Assembly (NCBI RefSeq): GCF_016638705.1
Contig: NZ_CP067341.1
Coordinates: forward strand, 2,421,501-2,485,500
DNA length: 64,000 bases
Source of the DNA: Lysinibacillus agricola
GTDB taxonomy: Bacteria > Bacillota > Bacilli > Bacillales_A > Planococcaceae
Reading direction: 5' to 3'
Below, piece by piece: positions 9,701-24,700 of the stretch. Under the pieces are notes generated by a model, which saw only the letters and a program-made list of their open reading frames with translations, was not told where the DNA came from and searched no databases. The translations under genes and the position numbers were made by a program. Position 1 is the stretch's first letter. The number at the start of each line of letters is the position of its first letter.

Positions 9701-12700
9701 CTTACGATTGATTCTGAAAAGGAATTAAGTGAGAATTACTTCGGGGCAGGACCGAACTTTACTATTAATGGTAAAAACCCTAAAGTGAGTTCTGGTGGCT
9801 ATGGTGAAAAAGATTTAAATTCAACGGTCCGTACAGGCATCGCAAGATTTGAAGTGAAGGAGGACATGCCGGATTCCTTTGAAATGGGCTTAACGTTAGA
9901 AGGGAAAGAAGGGGAAAAGTGGGAATTTATAGTTCCTGTTAAAAAGATTACGAATACTATTTATGTTCCAGTTAGTCATCAGCAACAAGCAGAAGGCATT
10001 CAACTCGATGTGTCCAAAATTTCATTTAGCCCATCAGGTATAGCACTTGACTATAAAGCTACTGAAAAGGGGACAATTGATAATCCACAAGTAGGTGCAT
10101 CGTTTATAGAATTCCGTATTACAGATGAGCATGGCAAGGAAATAACATCGCATTCAGGTGGGACAGAAGGTCATTTCGATAATGGTGTATGGAAATTTAG
10201 TAGCACCAAGTCCTTTGACCCGATTTCAGACGTTGTTCAAAAATTAACGATCTCCCCTTATTTATCGCTTCCTTCAGGCGGAGGTGGCGTACAAATGGAT
10301 AAAGATGGTACAGAAACAGAAATACCATTTGATAAGTCGTCACTAAAAGAAGTGAAGTTCCAACCATTCACAGTCGAAGTACCTAAGCAAACTAAATAAA
10401 CATTCAAAGCGTCAAATACTACCTTTGTATTTGGCGCTTATTTTGTGTTAGTTTATAGGAAGCAACTGAATGAAGGAGCGAACGGATTGAAGATTTATAC
10501 ATATAAACAACCAGCGGCCATTGAGTCAACGGAGTCAGTCGCAATTTTAAATGAAGCGGGCGAAGTATCGTCTACTGTTCAACGTGTGTATTCGAATGGA
10601 TTGAAAAAGGCGTTTGACCGCACGATGGACTATCGTTATTTTGTACGTTTTGATGTTAGCGATATTGCTGGTCAGGCTCTTTTTACATGTAAGAAGATGT
10701 CGCGTCGTGGGCGAGTGCATTTTCGAGGGAAGGATTTCGTTACAGGCAAAGAGTATATGATTGCCTATGATGGCTGGCAAATTATGATTCCTGATCTAAT
10801 CATCACAGATGGCGTCCAAAAAATAAATTTGAACAAGGAAATGGAGGACTGGTCCGTATTTTCTCTTGACGATCAACCGATTGCTCGCTGGCAGGCTGTC
10901 TTTTGTGAGACACATTTTGAGATTACGCTACAAATTGAAGACAACAGCCCGATACAGCATGAAGCCTTTTTTATTGCGATCGGACAAGCAGTGTTGTTTG
11001 TAGGTGCGTAAGATGTCGATAAATTTGAAAAAGTGTCCGATAAACTGAAATAGTTGGGTGATAAATCAAAAAAATAGGGCGATAAACTGAAACAATTGAG
11101 TGATAAATGAAAAACAGACCCTCTGCTACAAAAAAGGGTCTGCTTTCGTTTAAATATCAATCATTTCATTTGCCAATTTTTTACGACTAATCCAGTAACC
11201 TTGTAGCGTAAAGACAATAAGTGTCGCGCCTAAAAAGACGATACTCGTAACACCTAATGTAACGAAGTCATAAGATCCTCCATCAATTGTGAACATTAAT
11301 TTTGTAACTAGAAGTCCAAGAAATGTCCCAACAGCCAGTCCATAAAGGACAAAGGATAACACTTGCGTCAAAATCAGCTTAATTAATCCTCGAGGTGAAA
11401 GACCAATAAGCCGCTGGATCGCATAATCGGCACGTCTTGAGTAAATGGAGTGAAGCAATGTTTGCAATACGCCAAGACAAGTAGCAGAAATTAAAATAAC
11501 AAAGACGCCAACAAAAAGGCTCCAGCGCTGGAAGGTCATTTCATCGTTTTGCCTGATAAATGTCTCTTTATCAGTAATTTTTAAAGCTGGCCAACGCTCT
11601 TGTAAGTAAGAGAGGTCAGTTAATGCCTGATCTGTATCATCTGTTTCCACGATAATGTCTGTTATATTTGTTCTACTAATACTTGTTGTTTCAAGGTTTG
11701 AAAGGAAAGAGGACCAATCAACCATTAAATCGGAATCATTAATTGGAGAATCTACAATATCAATAATTTGAAATTCGCCGATAGGAACTTCTTGATGTAA
11801 TGCATTATCATAGGTACCTGCTTTTAAGTGATCCCCAACAGTTAATTTATGTTCTTTTGCAAAACTTTCTTTAACAATAAGCCCATTTTTAAAATCACCT
11901 TCAATAGCATCTAGCTTATCTAATTGAACATATTTAGGAACATCTATCGCAATAATGTCATTTGATGTCCATTTATCATCAATCAGTAATGAGATATAAG
12001 CAAAGTTACTTTGTGCATAGGCATAGGACACGCTCGGCAATGCCTCAATTTCTTTTGTTAGAGCAGGTGTAATAGTTGGGTCATTTAATTCATTTTCAAT
12101 TTTAATCGACGTTTCATATTGAGAGTTAATATACTCATATGAGTTTTGCTGAACCGATTTAAATAAAGAGCTGCCGAAAATTAAAATGACCATTAACCCG
12201 ATAATGCTAAGTATAATCGGTGTATTTCTTCGTACCTGTGGCATAAGCTGATGACACGCTAAGTATGCTTCTTTGCCGAACACAGTACGAATAGGCTTCA
12301 ATGAAATTTTGAATAGTGCTGTAAAGAGATATGGCATTATATAAAGGAAAATTCCACTGACAAGTAATGTGCCAATTAAAATCATGAGTGCACCTTGCCC
12401 ACTATTCTTTCCGACTTTATAAGCATTCAAAAACAAGAATAGGGATATGACTGCAGCGCCGCTCACAATAATCGTTTTCCATTTTGCCCATCGTAAACTT
12501 AAATTTTCATTCTCTGTTGCGATTTGTAAAGGTAATAGACTAGAGCTTTTATGGACTTGCCACTTTGTGATTAGCTGGAGCAATAAAAAGCTTACAATAG
12601 CAATCCCTAACACAAAGATCATCGGTAAATTAGTTTTTGCATCTGGCATTTTCATGATGCTAATGAGCTGTGGTAGCCAACTTTTTATTACTAATAAACT

Positions 12701-15700
12701 GATCGATGTCCCCAGCAATACACCGAAGCCGATGATTAAAGATAATTGCAATTGTACAATGCGTCCTACTTGCTTTGTGGAGGCGCCAAGTGCACGTAAT
12801 ACCATAAGCTGTTCTTTAATTTTGTGGAATAATAGTTGGAACGTTGACAGTAGTAAGACGCTTGAAATAAGTAAGATAAAGAATGACAGAACAATCATAA
12901 AAATCATTAATGCTTGTAAATTTCTCTTGAAGTCATCATAGTCACTCATGACATCGACACGTAATGTTCCATCGAGCTGTTTCAAATCCGTACCAACTGC
13001 GGTTGCCACATTATCTTCCGTTTTTATGAGTGCAAACATACCGGCTGTTTGTGCATTACTATTTTCCATCCACATTTTCAACACATCATTTTGTATTAGG
13101 ATTATATTAGGGCTATCTGTGCCTTTTAGAGGTGGAAGTATTTCTTGTATCGTAAAGTTGCCTGTATCTGCTTCAACTGAGTCTCCAACCGTTTTATTAA
13201 AAGTAACGTTTAGAGTATCGCCAACCTCTTTGTGGAAGAGACGCGCCACATTTTCAGTAATAACAACATCATTCGGACCAAGATTGACATTAAAATGATA
13301 GCGGCTTTTCACTAAGTCATCGCTTTCAACACCAACTGTATAAAATGATGTGCTTTTTTCATTTTCAACAATTGTATGAGCTAGTGACACACTAGAAACT
13401 TTTGTCACACCTGGCATTGTCTCAAAATTTTCGATTTGCTGAGAAGTTAATAGCATATTTTGCTCGGGATTATAGCCGACCATTATATCCATTTCTCCAT
13501 ATAATGCTTGTATTTCTTCCTTCATTTGACTATTAGCATTCCATATGTAAACACTCATTGTCATGACAAGGCAAATAGAAATGGTAATAATACTTATACT
13601 CGTTAATACATTGGCCCACGCTGCACGAAATAGCTTCAGAGCAATGGTACGCATCGTAAACATTACACATCACCTCTAGTAACCAGCTTGAACTTTGATA
13701 AAATGCAATCTAAATCCTCAGCTGTTTGCGTATTTTGATAGGAATCCACAATGGCACCATCATGGAAGAATAATACACGGTTTGCATAAGTAGCCACATA
13801 AGGGTCATGTGTCACGAGTAAAATGGTTTGACTCATATTGTTTTGCAAGTTTACTAACAGCTCTAAAATTTCATCTGTCGTATTCACATCCAATGCACCA
13901 GTCGGCTCATCGGCCAGTAAAATTGGCGGGTTTGCAATAATGGCGCGTGCTATAGCTACTCGTTGCTTTTGACCACCAGAAAGCTCATTTGGTCGATGCT
14001 TTGCCCAGGCAGCAATATTTAGTTTTTCCATCATTTGCTGTACACGTACTTTGATCTCTTTACTTGGTACATCATTGAGGATAAGGGGGAGCGCAATATT
14101 ATCTTCAACTGATAAATCCTTCAACAAATGGAATGATTGAAAGATAAAGCCGATATTCTCTTTACGGAATTTCGATGCTTTTGGCTCTTGATAAATATCA
14201 TGCGCTTCCTTTCCAAATAAGAATAACGCTCCTTCAGTTGGTTCATCGATGGCACTAATCATATTTAGCAGTGTACTTTTACCAGAACCGCTCGTCCCCA
14301 TAATGGCCACCATTTCACCTTGATAAATCGTACAATGGATATTTTTCAATGCATTGACCGTATGATGCTTTTGTTGAAAGATTTTTGACATCCCTTCAAC
14401 GCGTAACACTTCTGTTAAACGTCCCTCGGGAATTGGAATCCCATTAATGACTTCTTTCAACGGATTGAACCCATTCATCTATATATGCCCCCTTTAATTG
14501 TTGTCGTAAAGCTTGTAAGCCTCGGCGAATATGAGTTTTCACTGTGCCCTCAGGACATTGCAAAATCACAGCAATATCCTTTACAGAGTTGTCTTGATAA
14601 AAACGTAATAGTAAAACCGTTTTATATTTTTCCTCTAGCTTGCAGAGTGCATGCCATAAATCTAGTTCTTCTTCGATATATGTAGGTGATGTACTATTGA
14701 GATCCTCTAATGAATGTGGTTCGACAAGCTGTACAGAGTTTTTCTTGGCAAGATAGGTTTTACAGCAATTGATAATAATGCGCGTTAACCAGGTAGAAAA
14801 ATATTGAGGATCCTTTAATTGAGGTAGGCCCTCATACGCACGGATAATGGTCTGTTGAAAAACTTCTACGGCGTCATTTTCATTTTGGACATAAACATAA
14901 GCCATTCGATATAACTTATGTTGCTCTTGTTCAATAAGCTGATAAAATGCTTGCTCATCTCCGTTTTGCGCTAACTCTACAAGTGATTCTTGCTTTGTAG
15001 TAATGAAAATCGCCTCCTTCTGACTATTAGACTTGGCAAACCATCATTTCGATTCAACTTTTTTTATTTTCTTCGAATTTAGTGGGTAATCACGATAACG
15101 TAGGGTTGATTTCCGTTCCGACTGAGCGCTTTGCTGCTGACGCTTCGCTTTCGCACAGAGCAAAGCTCCTGGGGGCGTCCGATGAGCCGCTTGGGCCAAA
15201 AGATGTTTTTTGCGCGAAAGCGTAGTGCTAACGTAGCGGCAGCAGAGGGTTTTGTATGTGCGAAAGCGTAGCGACAGCAACAGCACGAAGTTGGTCACGA
15301 AGGCGTTATCACAGGACATGATGCTCTTAGCCTTCGTTCCTCTACTTTCCAGGGTCTCATCTGTGACGTTGTGATCCCCAAGGAGTCGCCCAGTCGGAAC
15401 GAAGATCAACACATACAAATGTTATCCCTACTTTTGGGGTTGTTCCAATTTAATAGATAAAGTCCAATTTATGGTGATAAATTAATTTATTGCTATAATA
15501 CCATTAAAGAATGAAAGTTATTGAAGTTTTATATTTTGAAAGGTAAAACCGACTAGCTTGCTTGAAGGAGGAAATATAGATGAAGAAAAAGCCTATTTAT
15601 GTGGAGGTAGATATACTAGCACCCATTGACGAGGCTTGGACCTATACCCAAAATCCAAAGCTGCATGAGCAGTGGGATTTACGTTTTAGCTCAATTACAT

Positions 15701-18700
15701 ATATCGATAAAAGTTCACCTGAAGAACCACAGCGCTTTACCTATGAGACGAAGGTGATGCCAGGTTTGAAGGTAAGTGGCTGGGGTGAAAGTAAAGGGGA
15801 GCATCAGAAGGAAGATGGCACCAAAACATCCTCGTTACATTTTGGCACGCCTCAAAAAATATCACCGATTGCAGAGGGGAAAGGATACTGGCAGTATATT
15901 CCTCATAACAAGGGGCTTACATTTTTAACGCAGTATGACTATGATGTTCGCTATGGAAAATTAGGGAAGTTATTTGATGGTGTGTTTCGTCCAATAATGG
16001 GCTGGGCAACAGCTCTTAGCTTCGATGTCTTAAAAAGATGGCTTGAAAAGGGAGAAAATCCTTATTCTCAGTATCGTCGCTTCTTTTTAACAATCCTAAT
16101 TAGTGTGCTTTTTTGTTTTGTCTGGCTATACCATGGGCTTGTGCCGAAAATCATCGTGCAGCATCCGAGTGAGGTGATGATGGTTGAGGAATTACTAGGT
16201 GGGGGAACTAGTCAGCTTAGCGATGCTGGAGCATCTAAGAGCAACGCTACTCAAATAGTAAGCTGGATTGGTATTGCAGAGATGATCTTTGCACTTTGTT
16301 GGCTGTTACCTCGAGGGAAGCGCTTATTGTTTGGAGCTCAAATTTTACTGTTTCCGCTTTTAACAATGGGTGCCGTGCTAGCAGATAAAACGATTGCTAC
16401 TGCTCCATTTAATCCAGTAACACTTAATGTAGCTTTATGGGTATTGTCCATTATTGGGTTTGTTCTTAGTAAAGATATGCCAAGTGCTAAAAGCTGTAAA
16501 CGAAAGCGAGGAGAAACAGCATGACGATTTATCAAACTTTATTAGGCGAGGATTTTACACGACTTCATCCGAAGCTACAAAAGCGTTATGCATTACCTGT
16601 AGATCAACCTTTTTATGCAAAGGGTGTGATGCATAAAATTGAGTCTGGTGCAAAGTGGCTGCGTCCCTTTTATGCTATGGCTACAAAAACTAGATTCCTG
16701 TTTCCTGAATCAGGTGAGGATGTGCCATTTTCAATTTGTAATACTTGTCGAGTATTGCCAAGCGGAGAACTAGAAGTATTATGGGAGCGTACCTTCTATT
16801 TTTCTAACAAGACAAGATACTTTGATGCGAGGATGACGGTTGATCCAGTTCAAAAAATAGTGAAGGATTATTTAGGCTCACCGGCTCTTTTTTATTCAGA
16901 TTTACATTTCGCGGTGACAAGTGAGGGGAGATTGGTCATTCGTTCTGGTGTTCAGCGATTTGTAGTTTCTCAAATAGAATGTCCGATACCAAAAATGTTG
17001 GAAGGACGTGTTGTTGTCGAGGAAGGATTTGACAACAAAAGAAATGTGTTTACGATTCATGTGTCCATCCATAATCCATTGATAGGGAGGTTGATGATGT
17101 ATGCTGGTGAATTTACGCAACAATCTATGTAGTCCAGTCCTAGTATTAGGGCTTGTGCTGTCGGTCGTTTGTTATTTGTTTAGCCCTCAGCCTGAATATA
17201 TGTTGCTACTGACAGTCGCACAGCTTATTTTTGTTCCTGCGATGGTGAAAATGGTTATTGCCTTTAACAAAGCCGGTGATGCTATTATTGTCGTGATGAT
17301 GGTTGCAATTACGATGCTCCACTGGTGGTCTGAAGGGTCGGTAGCAATCGGTCTTGCGCTTATTTATGTGCTTTATACGGTGTTTATAGCTATACAAGGT
17401 GTGAAGCGATTTTTACAGCGAGGCTTTACAAACATGGCAGAAATCTCGATTGATGTTGGACTTATCTATATATTTATCGGAGGACTATGGTTTTTTGCTT
17501 TTATCGCAAACATCGATACAGGTTTTTCATCATTGATAACGTGGTTAACAGCCATTCATTTTCATTACTCAGCTTGTTTATTAGCGATTTCGATAGGTCT
17601 TTTTGGGCGAATACATAATAGTAGATGGTACAATGCGGTCGTTGTTATTTTATTGACAGGCCCGCTCCTTGTTGCATTGGGTATAACGTTTTCTACGATA
17701 CTAGAAATTGTTTCAGTGGTACTTTATATCGCTGCTATTTACAGCTTATTTTTCCTTGCTCTAAAAACGAAACTCCCTCGTGGGCAAGGCTTACTTTTAC
17801 GAATTTCCTATGGGTCTCTATGTGTCACGATATTATGGTCATTTATGTATGCATTTGGTCATCTTATAGGCAATGTCTATGTAGGAATACCAGAGATGCT
17901 AAAATTTCATGGATTCATGAATGGTGTTTTCTTCGGTAGTGTAGGGGTGCTGGCTTGGGCTGTAGCTATTCCAGAAACCACACATCAACCATTTCAATTT
18001 CCAATCAGCCAAATTCGTGGGAAATTGCGAGAACAAAGTGATCCACATCCTGGTTTAGTCGATTCGCTTAGTGACTTTGTTGATACGACAAAACTGCCTC
18101 ACACGATTCCACATTTTTATGAAGAAACAAATCATTATCGTTTAAGGGCATCTGTAAAGTGGAAACCCTGGTTTAAACCGTTTGCTTTGATTTATCAAGG
18201 CTTAAGTCGTTTCATGCAACAGCTAAACTTACCCTTTTCCAGTAAGCAAATTGAGATGACAGGCAGGATTGTTAAAGTAGATGAGCTGCAAGATGGGCGT
18301 TTAGCTCCACGTGCATGGATTCGTAACATAGACAAACAAACAACCTTTGTCGCAATCTATTCGAAGCATACAACAGAGCAAATAACATATATGAATATTG
18401 CGCTCCCACTGCCTTTTTCAACAATGATTGGGGTGTTATATTTATATGAAGATAATGGTGATTTACATTTAACGAGCAATCACGATGGAGATGCGGGGAT
18501 TTATTTAGCAATCAATCGTTTTTTATTCAAACTACCTTTACATGAACATTTTACGATTACGTCAAAGGATGAAGCAACACTAACGGCTGTACACAAAATG
18601 CGCATTTTCGGTCTAGCTTTTTTACAAATTGACTATCAAATAACAAGAAAATAGATCTTTATTGAAGGAATCTGCCTGTCTTTACTCGAAGGTAATAATA

Positions 18701-21700
18701 AAAGGGGTGATTCGTTGCGATTAACGAAGGGCATTTCAGGTTTTGATGCAGACCATTTAATCGAACAGGATATGCGTAGATTTCAGTCGATGGTTTATCA
18801 TTTAGCTACAAGTGAACAACGAGCGAAAGCTTTGCAATTTATTGACCAACCACACTTTGTTTATATGCAAGCGTTGATTCAAATGGGGGATGAACAATTC
18901 ACAATTCTTCATCATAGACTAATGCCTTATATTGCGTTTGCTAAATTTGATGAAGAACTAAACTTTCAATTTTTAACGAAGCCTCACTTACACAAATATT
19001 TTCCGATGCGCAAATGCCTTGTCGCAGATACACTAAACATATTGCTGACACAGGATAAGGAGCTTCATAGTTTATCTGAGGTTGAATGGAAATATATTTC
19101 ACACTTTGACAGTAAAACAATCGGAGACGTTATGTTTAATTATTGGGATTAATGATATTTCTATAGAAGGGAACAGCTGACTATTGAGGCTGTTCCTTTT
19201 TTAGAGCAAAAGTCTTGTTTTAACGTTTTAAGGTAGTTCATCTGTTTGTTTAGATATTTCGAAAGATGCTTAAAATTACATAAAAATGTACTAGTTATTT
19301 CTTTTAATATAGAAAAAATTCTCAAATCATCCAAGTCCAGCTTAAAAATGGTAGATTACTAATGATGTGCAAAATTTAACTTCCTGTTGGCCAAAAGCCT
19401 CTGGTAGATAACAAGGCACATTAGATTGCATTCGGAAAATAAGGAGAATTTGAAATGAATTTCAAGTCAATAAGTAAAAGAATCGTTTTTTCCTTCAGTA
19501 TTGTAATAGCAGTAGTGGTTTTATACATTGGTTACAATTACTATGCAGTATCACAAAGCAACAGCGCAACGGAACAAATCGTTGATGAAGAATTACAATT
19601 ACTCATTACAGATTATGAACAAGCTCAAACGATTGGGCTAAGAATTGCCGCAGCTAGAGGGTATGTACTTTCTGGTGAAAAAAAGTATAAGGAAATATTT
19701 GAAGAGAATGTAAAGCATGCTGAAGAGAACGAGAAAATACGTTTAGCAATATCAGAGTCAGCAGATTTCAGCAAGTTTGCGGAAATGGCGAAGGAATGGA
19801 GCAGGTATGTTGAACAGGAAGTATTTACTGTTTATGATCAAGGCAAGATTGAACTAGCGACGAAAAATTTAGCTACTATGAATGAAAAGGCTACGGAAAT
19901 ACGTGAAGGCTATGAGGGGTTAGCCGAGCATCGTAAACAAGCGATTAATGTGTTAGGCGCAGACATTATTAAATCAGGAGAGAATAAGCAGCTTACAGGC
20001 ATTATCGTTGGAATTGTCATTGTTATCGTTGCAATCATAATTGCATTGTTAAGTGCTCGAGTCATTTCAAGACCAATCATCACTTTGACAAATCGTATGC
20101 AACGAATTACTGAAGGTGATTTAAGTGAGCCTGCACTTATTGTGAATTCAAAAGATGAGGTAGGACAGCTTATGGAAGCGACTAATGCGATGTCGGATAT
20201 TTTGAATCGTTTATTAAAGCAAATTCAAACAGTATCCAATGACGTAGCTGCGCATAGTGAAGAGCTCATGCAATCAGCGACAGAGGTGAAAACTGGTACG
20301 GAACAAATTGTCGATACAGTCACTGAAATCGCGAGTGGCACAGAGGTGCAGGCAAGTAATGCATCAGATGTAGCTACAACAATGGCAGAATTCACCTTAA
20401 AGATGACAGATGTCAATAACAGCAGTAAGGATGTTCATCAGTATTCCAAAAATGTCATGTCTTTAACGAAAGAGGGACAAGGTTTAATGGATGCATCCAC
20501 TGAGCAAATGACATCCATTCATCATATTGTGAAGGATGCTGTTTATAAGGTAGACGAACTAAGTAAACAAACACAGGAAATCTCAAAAATCGTGTCTGTA
20601 ATACAGGATATAGCTGCGCAAACGAATTTACTGGCGCTTAATGCTGCTATAGAAGCGGCTCGAGCAGGGGAGCACGGTAAAGGTTTTGCGGTAGTTGCAG
20701 ATGAGGTTCGTAAACTCGCTGAACAAGTAGCCGTCTCAGTTGACGATATAACAAGTATTGTACAAAGAATTCAACAAGATTCGAACATGGTTACATCTTC
20801 ACTAGAAAATGGCTATGGAGAGGTTGAAAAAGGTACAACACAAATTGCTTCTACAAATGAAACATTCAGCCAAATTGCAAAGGCTGTTTATTCGATGTCA
20901 ACAAACATTGACAGCATGTCGACAAAGCTAGAAGAAGTAGTACAAAATACTGTGAATATTCATAAATCAGTGGACGAAATTGCAGCTGTATCAGAACAAT
21001 CCGCTGCAGGCATTCAAGAAACCTCTGCAACTGTCGAACAAGCAGCAAGCTCTATGGATGAGATCAACAATAGTTCCGAAAATTTAGCGGGCATGGCAGA
21101 GAATTTGAACGAGCTCATTCGAAAATTTAAATTATAATTAAATCTATCGGAATTTCACACTTTCATCACATTTAGACTGTATACTATTGTATTGGAAGGT
21201 GGAATCATATTGAGAAAATATTTACTATTAATACTGATGAGCACTTTGCTTATGGCCCCTGTAGCCTACGCTCATACTATGGATAAAAGTACGCTTTTTT
21301 CTGATGTTCCAGAAACTGCAACAAATATACAGGAAATAATGGTACTTCATAGCATCGGATTGCTTGGCTATAATGGCAAAGATATGGCTTTAAATCCAAC
21401 AGAAAATTTATCACGTAAAGATTTTGCTGGCTGGGTAGGAGGCTTCTTTGGCCTTGAAGGTGCTACTGTCGATGAGCTAGCCCAAGCAGCAAAAAATGAA
21501 GATTATGTTTCTTCACTTGAGGGAGACATTACTTATAAAGAAATTAATACAGCATTATTTCATCATAAACTAAATCTTGAAAAGCCAGATGCTACACTAA
21601 CGAAAGAGGAGTATATTTCCTTTTTAACAGAAAATCTGGACGTTGATATGGGTGGTCACACATTGATTCAAATGGGCGGCTTCTCTGAAGGTCCAACTGG

Positions 21701-24700
21701 TACGATTGAAGATGTAGTAACAGGTGACGAGACGGGTGTAGTCATTGGAGGCAAAACATACATGCTTTCAGGTCATCCACGAATTTTTGCAGATTCAACG
21801 GAGGCAAAAAGCTGGGTTGGTCAAACATTAGAAAAATCCATTTTAACAACAGATGGTGGCCATCATCACGGTAATCATGATCACGGTGATGATCATCAAG
21901 AAGAACAGGCGTCCAACACACCAACACTACAATACATTCAAATACATTCAGGTACACAAGCGACTTCAGACGACACAAAAGAAATAAAATCAGCGAAAGC
22001 TACACCAAGAGAAGAACAACAATCAGCGACTGCAACTGACGACGCAACATCAAGCTCAAGCACTGTATGGATTGTAGCAATTATCGCATTACTAGCTGTC
22101 ATCCTCGGCTTCGTATTTATGAAACGAAAAAAATAATGAAAATCGAAATAAACCAGCAATTGACGAGAAAATCTTGTCATTGCTGGTTTTTTTTGTGGCT
22201 TAGAAAATAGGATTAAATCAAGGGAATATATTATACTGATTAAATGTAAAATAATAGTTTTAATTTAGGTTTATTATACAATGTTTTGTTATAATTAGGT
22301 AAGGCGCGAATAGCAAGCGAACATAACTTTATAGAGAGATTCGCACCGAAATTCATTTAAATATGATAGCGTTAATTTTGTCGTTTTATTCCTTAAAACC
22401 TATGCGCATTAGATATTATGATATAAAAATGATGTATTTGTTATGGATTTATTAAGTTTTGCTGTCTCTTCTCGTATGAGGAGAGTGGATTGAAATTATT
22501 CCGTTCTCCACAACTTCTAGAGGAAATTCTGTCTCTTCTCGTATGAGGAGAGTGGATTGAAATAAAATGGAACAATATGAGAGTCAAAGTAATACAAGTC
22601 TCTTCTCGTATGAGGAGAGTGGATTGAAATCTGGTTGTAAGCATCTAGTGAAATAATACCTAACGTCTCTTCTCGTATGAGGAGAGTGGATTGAAATAAC
22701 TTGTTTAGTGGTTGTTATTGATAGAACATTTCGTCTCTTCTCGTATGAGGAGAGTGGATTGAAATAATCCGTTGTGGAATGTCGATGCTAAAACTGATGG
22801 TCTCTTCTCGTATGAGGAGAGTGGATTGAAATTGGAGTCACTCGTAAGAAGTGAAGTTGTGGAAAAGCGTCTGTTCTCGTATGAGAGGAGTGGTTTGAAA
22901 TTTGGCATCAAGGGTATTACAGTGATATGTATGATGTCTCTGCTCATATAAGGAAGTCGATTGTAAAAAATAAATAAAATAAGAAGGTGAATATAAATGT
23001 TGGTAAAAGACTTTATTGCGCATATTCGAACTAGTGACGGAGCAGAGCAATTGTTAGTAGATCATTTAAAAGAGGTGCAATATATTGCTGAAGAAATCGG
23101 ACAGAAAATAGGGCTTAAGCATGTAACAGGACTTGCAGGTATGTTGCATGATATGGGCAAATTTAGTGATGCGTTTCAGGAATATATTCGCGATGCGGTG
23201 GCAAATCCTTCTGATCCACCAAAACGTGGGAGTGTTGATCACTCGACTGCTGGTGGCAAATTTTTGATGGAGCATTTTCAAAGAGTTAATCCAGTTTCTC
23301 CTTTTTTAGTGGAGTGTGTGGCAAATGCTATTTTTTCACATCATGGACAGTTACTAGATATGATAGATATGGATGGACAGTCGCCTTTTGTGAATCGGCT
23401 GACATCTGAGAAGAATATTGATTTTTCACTTGTAAAGCAACGTTTTTTACAGCATATGTATGATTTATCCTATTTGAACAGTTACGTTATAAAAGCTGCA
23501 AAGGAATTGGAAACGTATTTTGAAAGTAAACTGAAAAATGCGAAAACAACAGAAGAAGCAGCTAGTGTAATACAAAAAGAAACAAGCTTTGTCACGATAT
23601 TTATTTTCAGTGCCTTGATTGATGCAGATCGTCACAACTCACGAGCATTCGAGGAACAGGAGGAAATTACACCTTTCGATGTTCAATCACTATGGAAAAC
23701 TTTTGAAGGACGCCTAAATAAAGATTTAACCGAGAAGCAGAAAAAATCATTACCTAACGAAATTACACGTTTACGCAAACAAATGTCGATAGATTGCCTT
23801 GATAAAGCATCACTACCAACAGGTATATATACACTATCTATTCCTACAGGTGGTGGAAAAACTTTAGCAAGTCTTCGTTTTGCCCTGCGACATGCACAAC
23901 TTCATCAAAAGCAACGTATTATTTACATTGTACCGTACACAACCATCATTGAGCAAAATGCACAAGAGGTGCGTGAAGTTTTACAGGCAGAGGATTATGT
24001 ATTGGAGCATCACAGTAATGTAATTGAGGATACTGAACACAATGAAAATCTATCCTTTAAGGAGTATCAAGTGGCAAGAAGGTTGAATACCGCAAAGGAT
24101 GATTGGGATGCACCAATAATTTTTACGACGATGGTGCAATTTTTAGAGACGTTTTATAGTGGGAAGTCGCGTAATGTGAGAAGGTTACATAACTTAGCAA
24201 ATAGTATACTTATTTTTGACGAAGTACAATCCGTACCGATTCATTGTGTATCATTGTTTAATGAAGCGTTGAATTTCATGAAAAATACATGTAATACCAC
24301 ATCTATTCTATGTACAGCTACACAACCTGCTCTCCAGCTTGTACGCAATAATATTGATATTAATCGGGAACTTGTGGAAGACTTGCCAACGATTATTCAA
24401 GCATTTAAGCGTACATCCATCACGCCACTGTTAAAAAATAAGGGGTGGAACACGGAGGAAATCAGTGGTTTTGTTGAAGAATCGTTAATCACTCGCAACA
24501 ATTTGTTAGTTATTTTAAATACAAAAAAAGCAGTTCATGACTTATACGAACAGCTTAAATATGCTGATTTTGACGTTATGCATTTAAGTACTGGCATGTG
24601 TCCTGCACATCGAAAGAAAAAACTAGAAGAGATGAGACTGAAACTTCAAAGAAAGGAAAAGTTTGTTTGTATTAGTACGCAATTGATTGAAGCGGGAGTG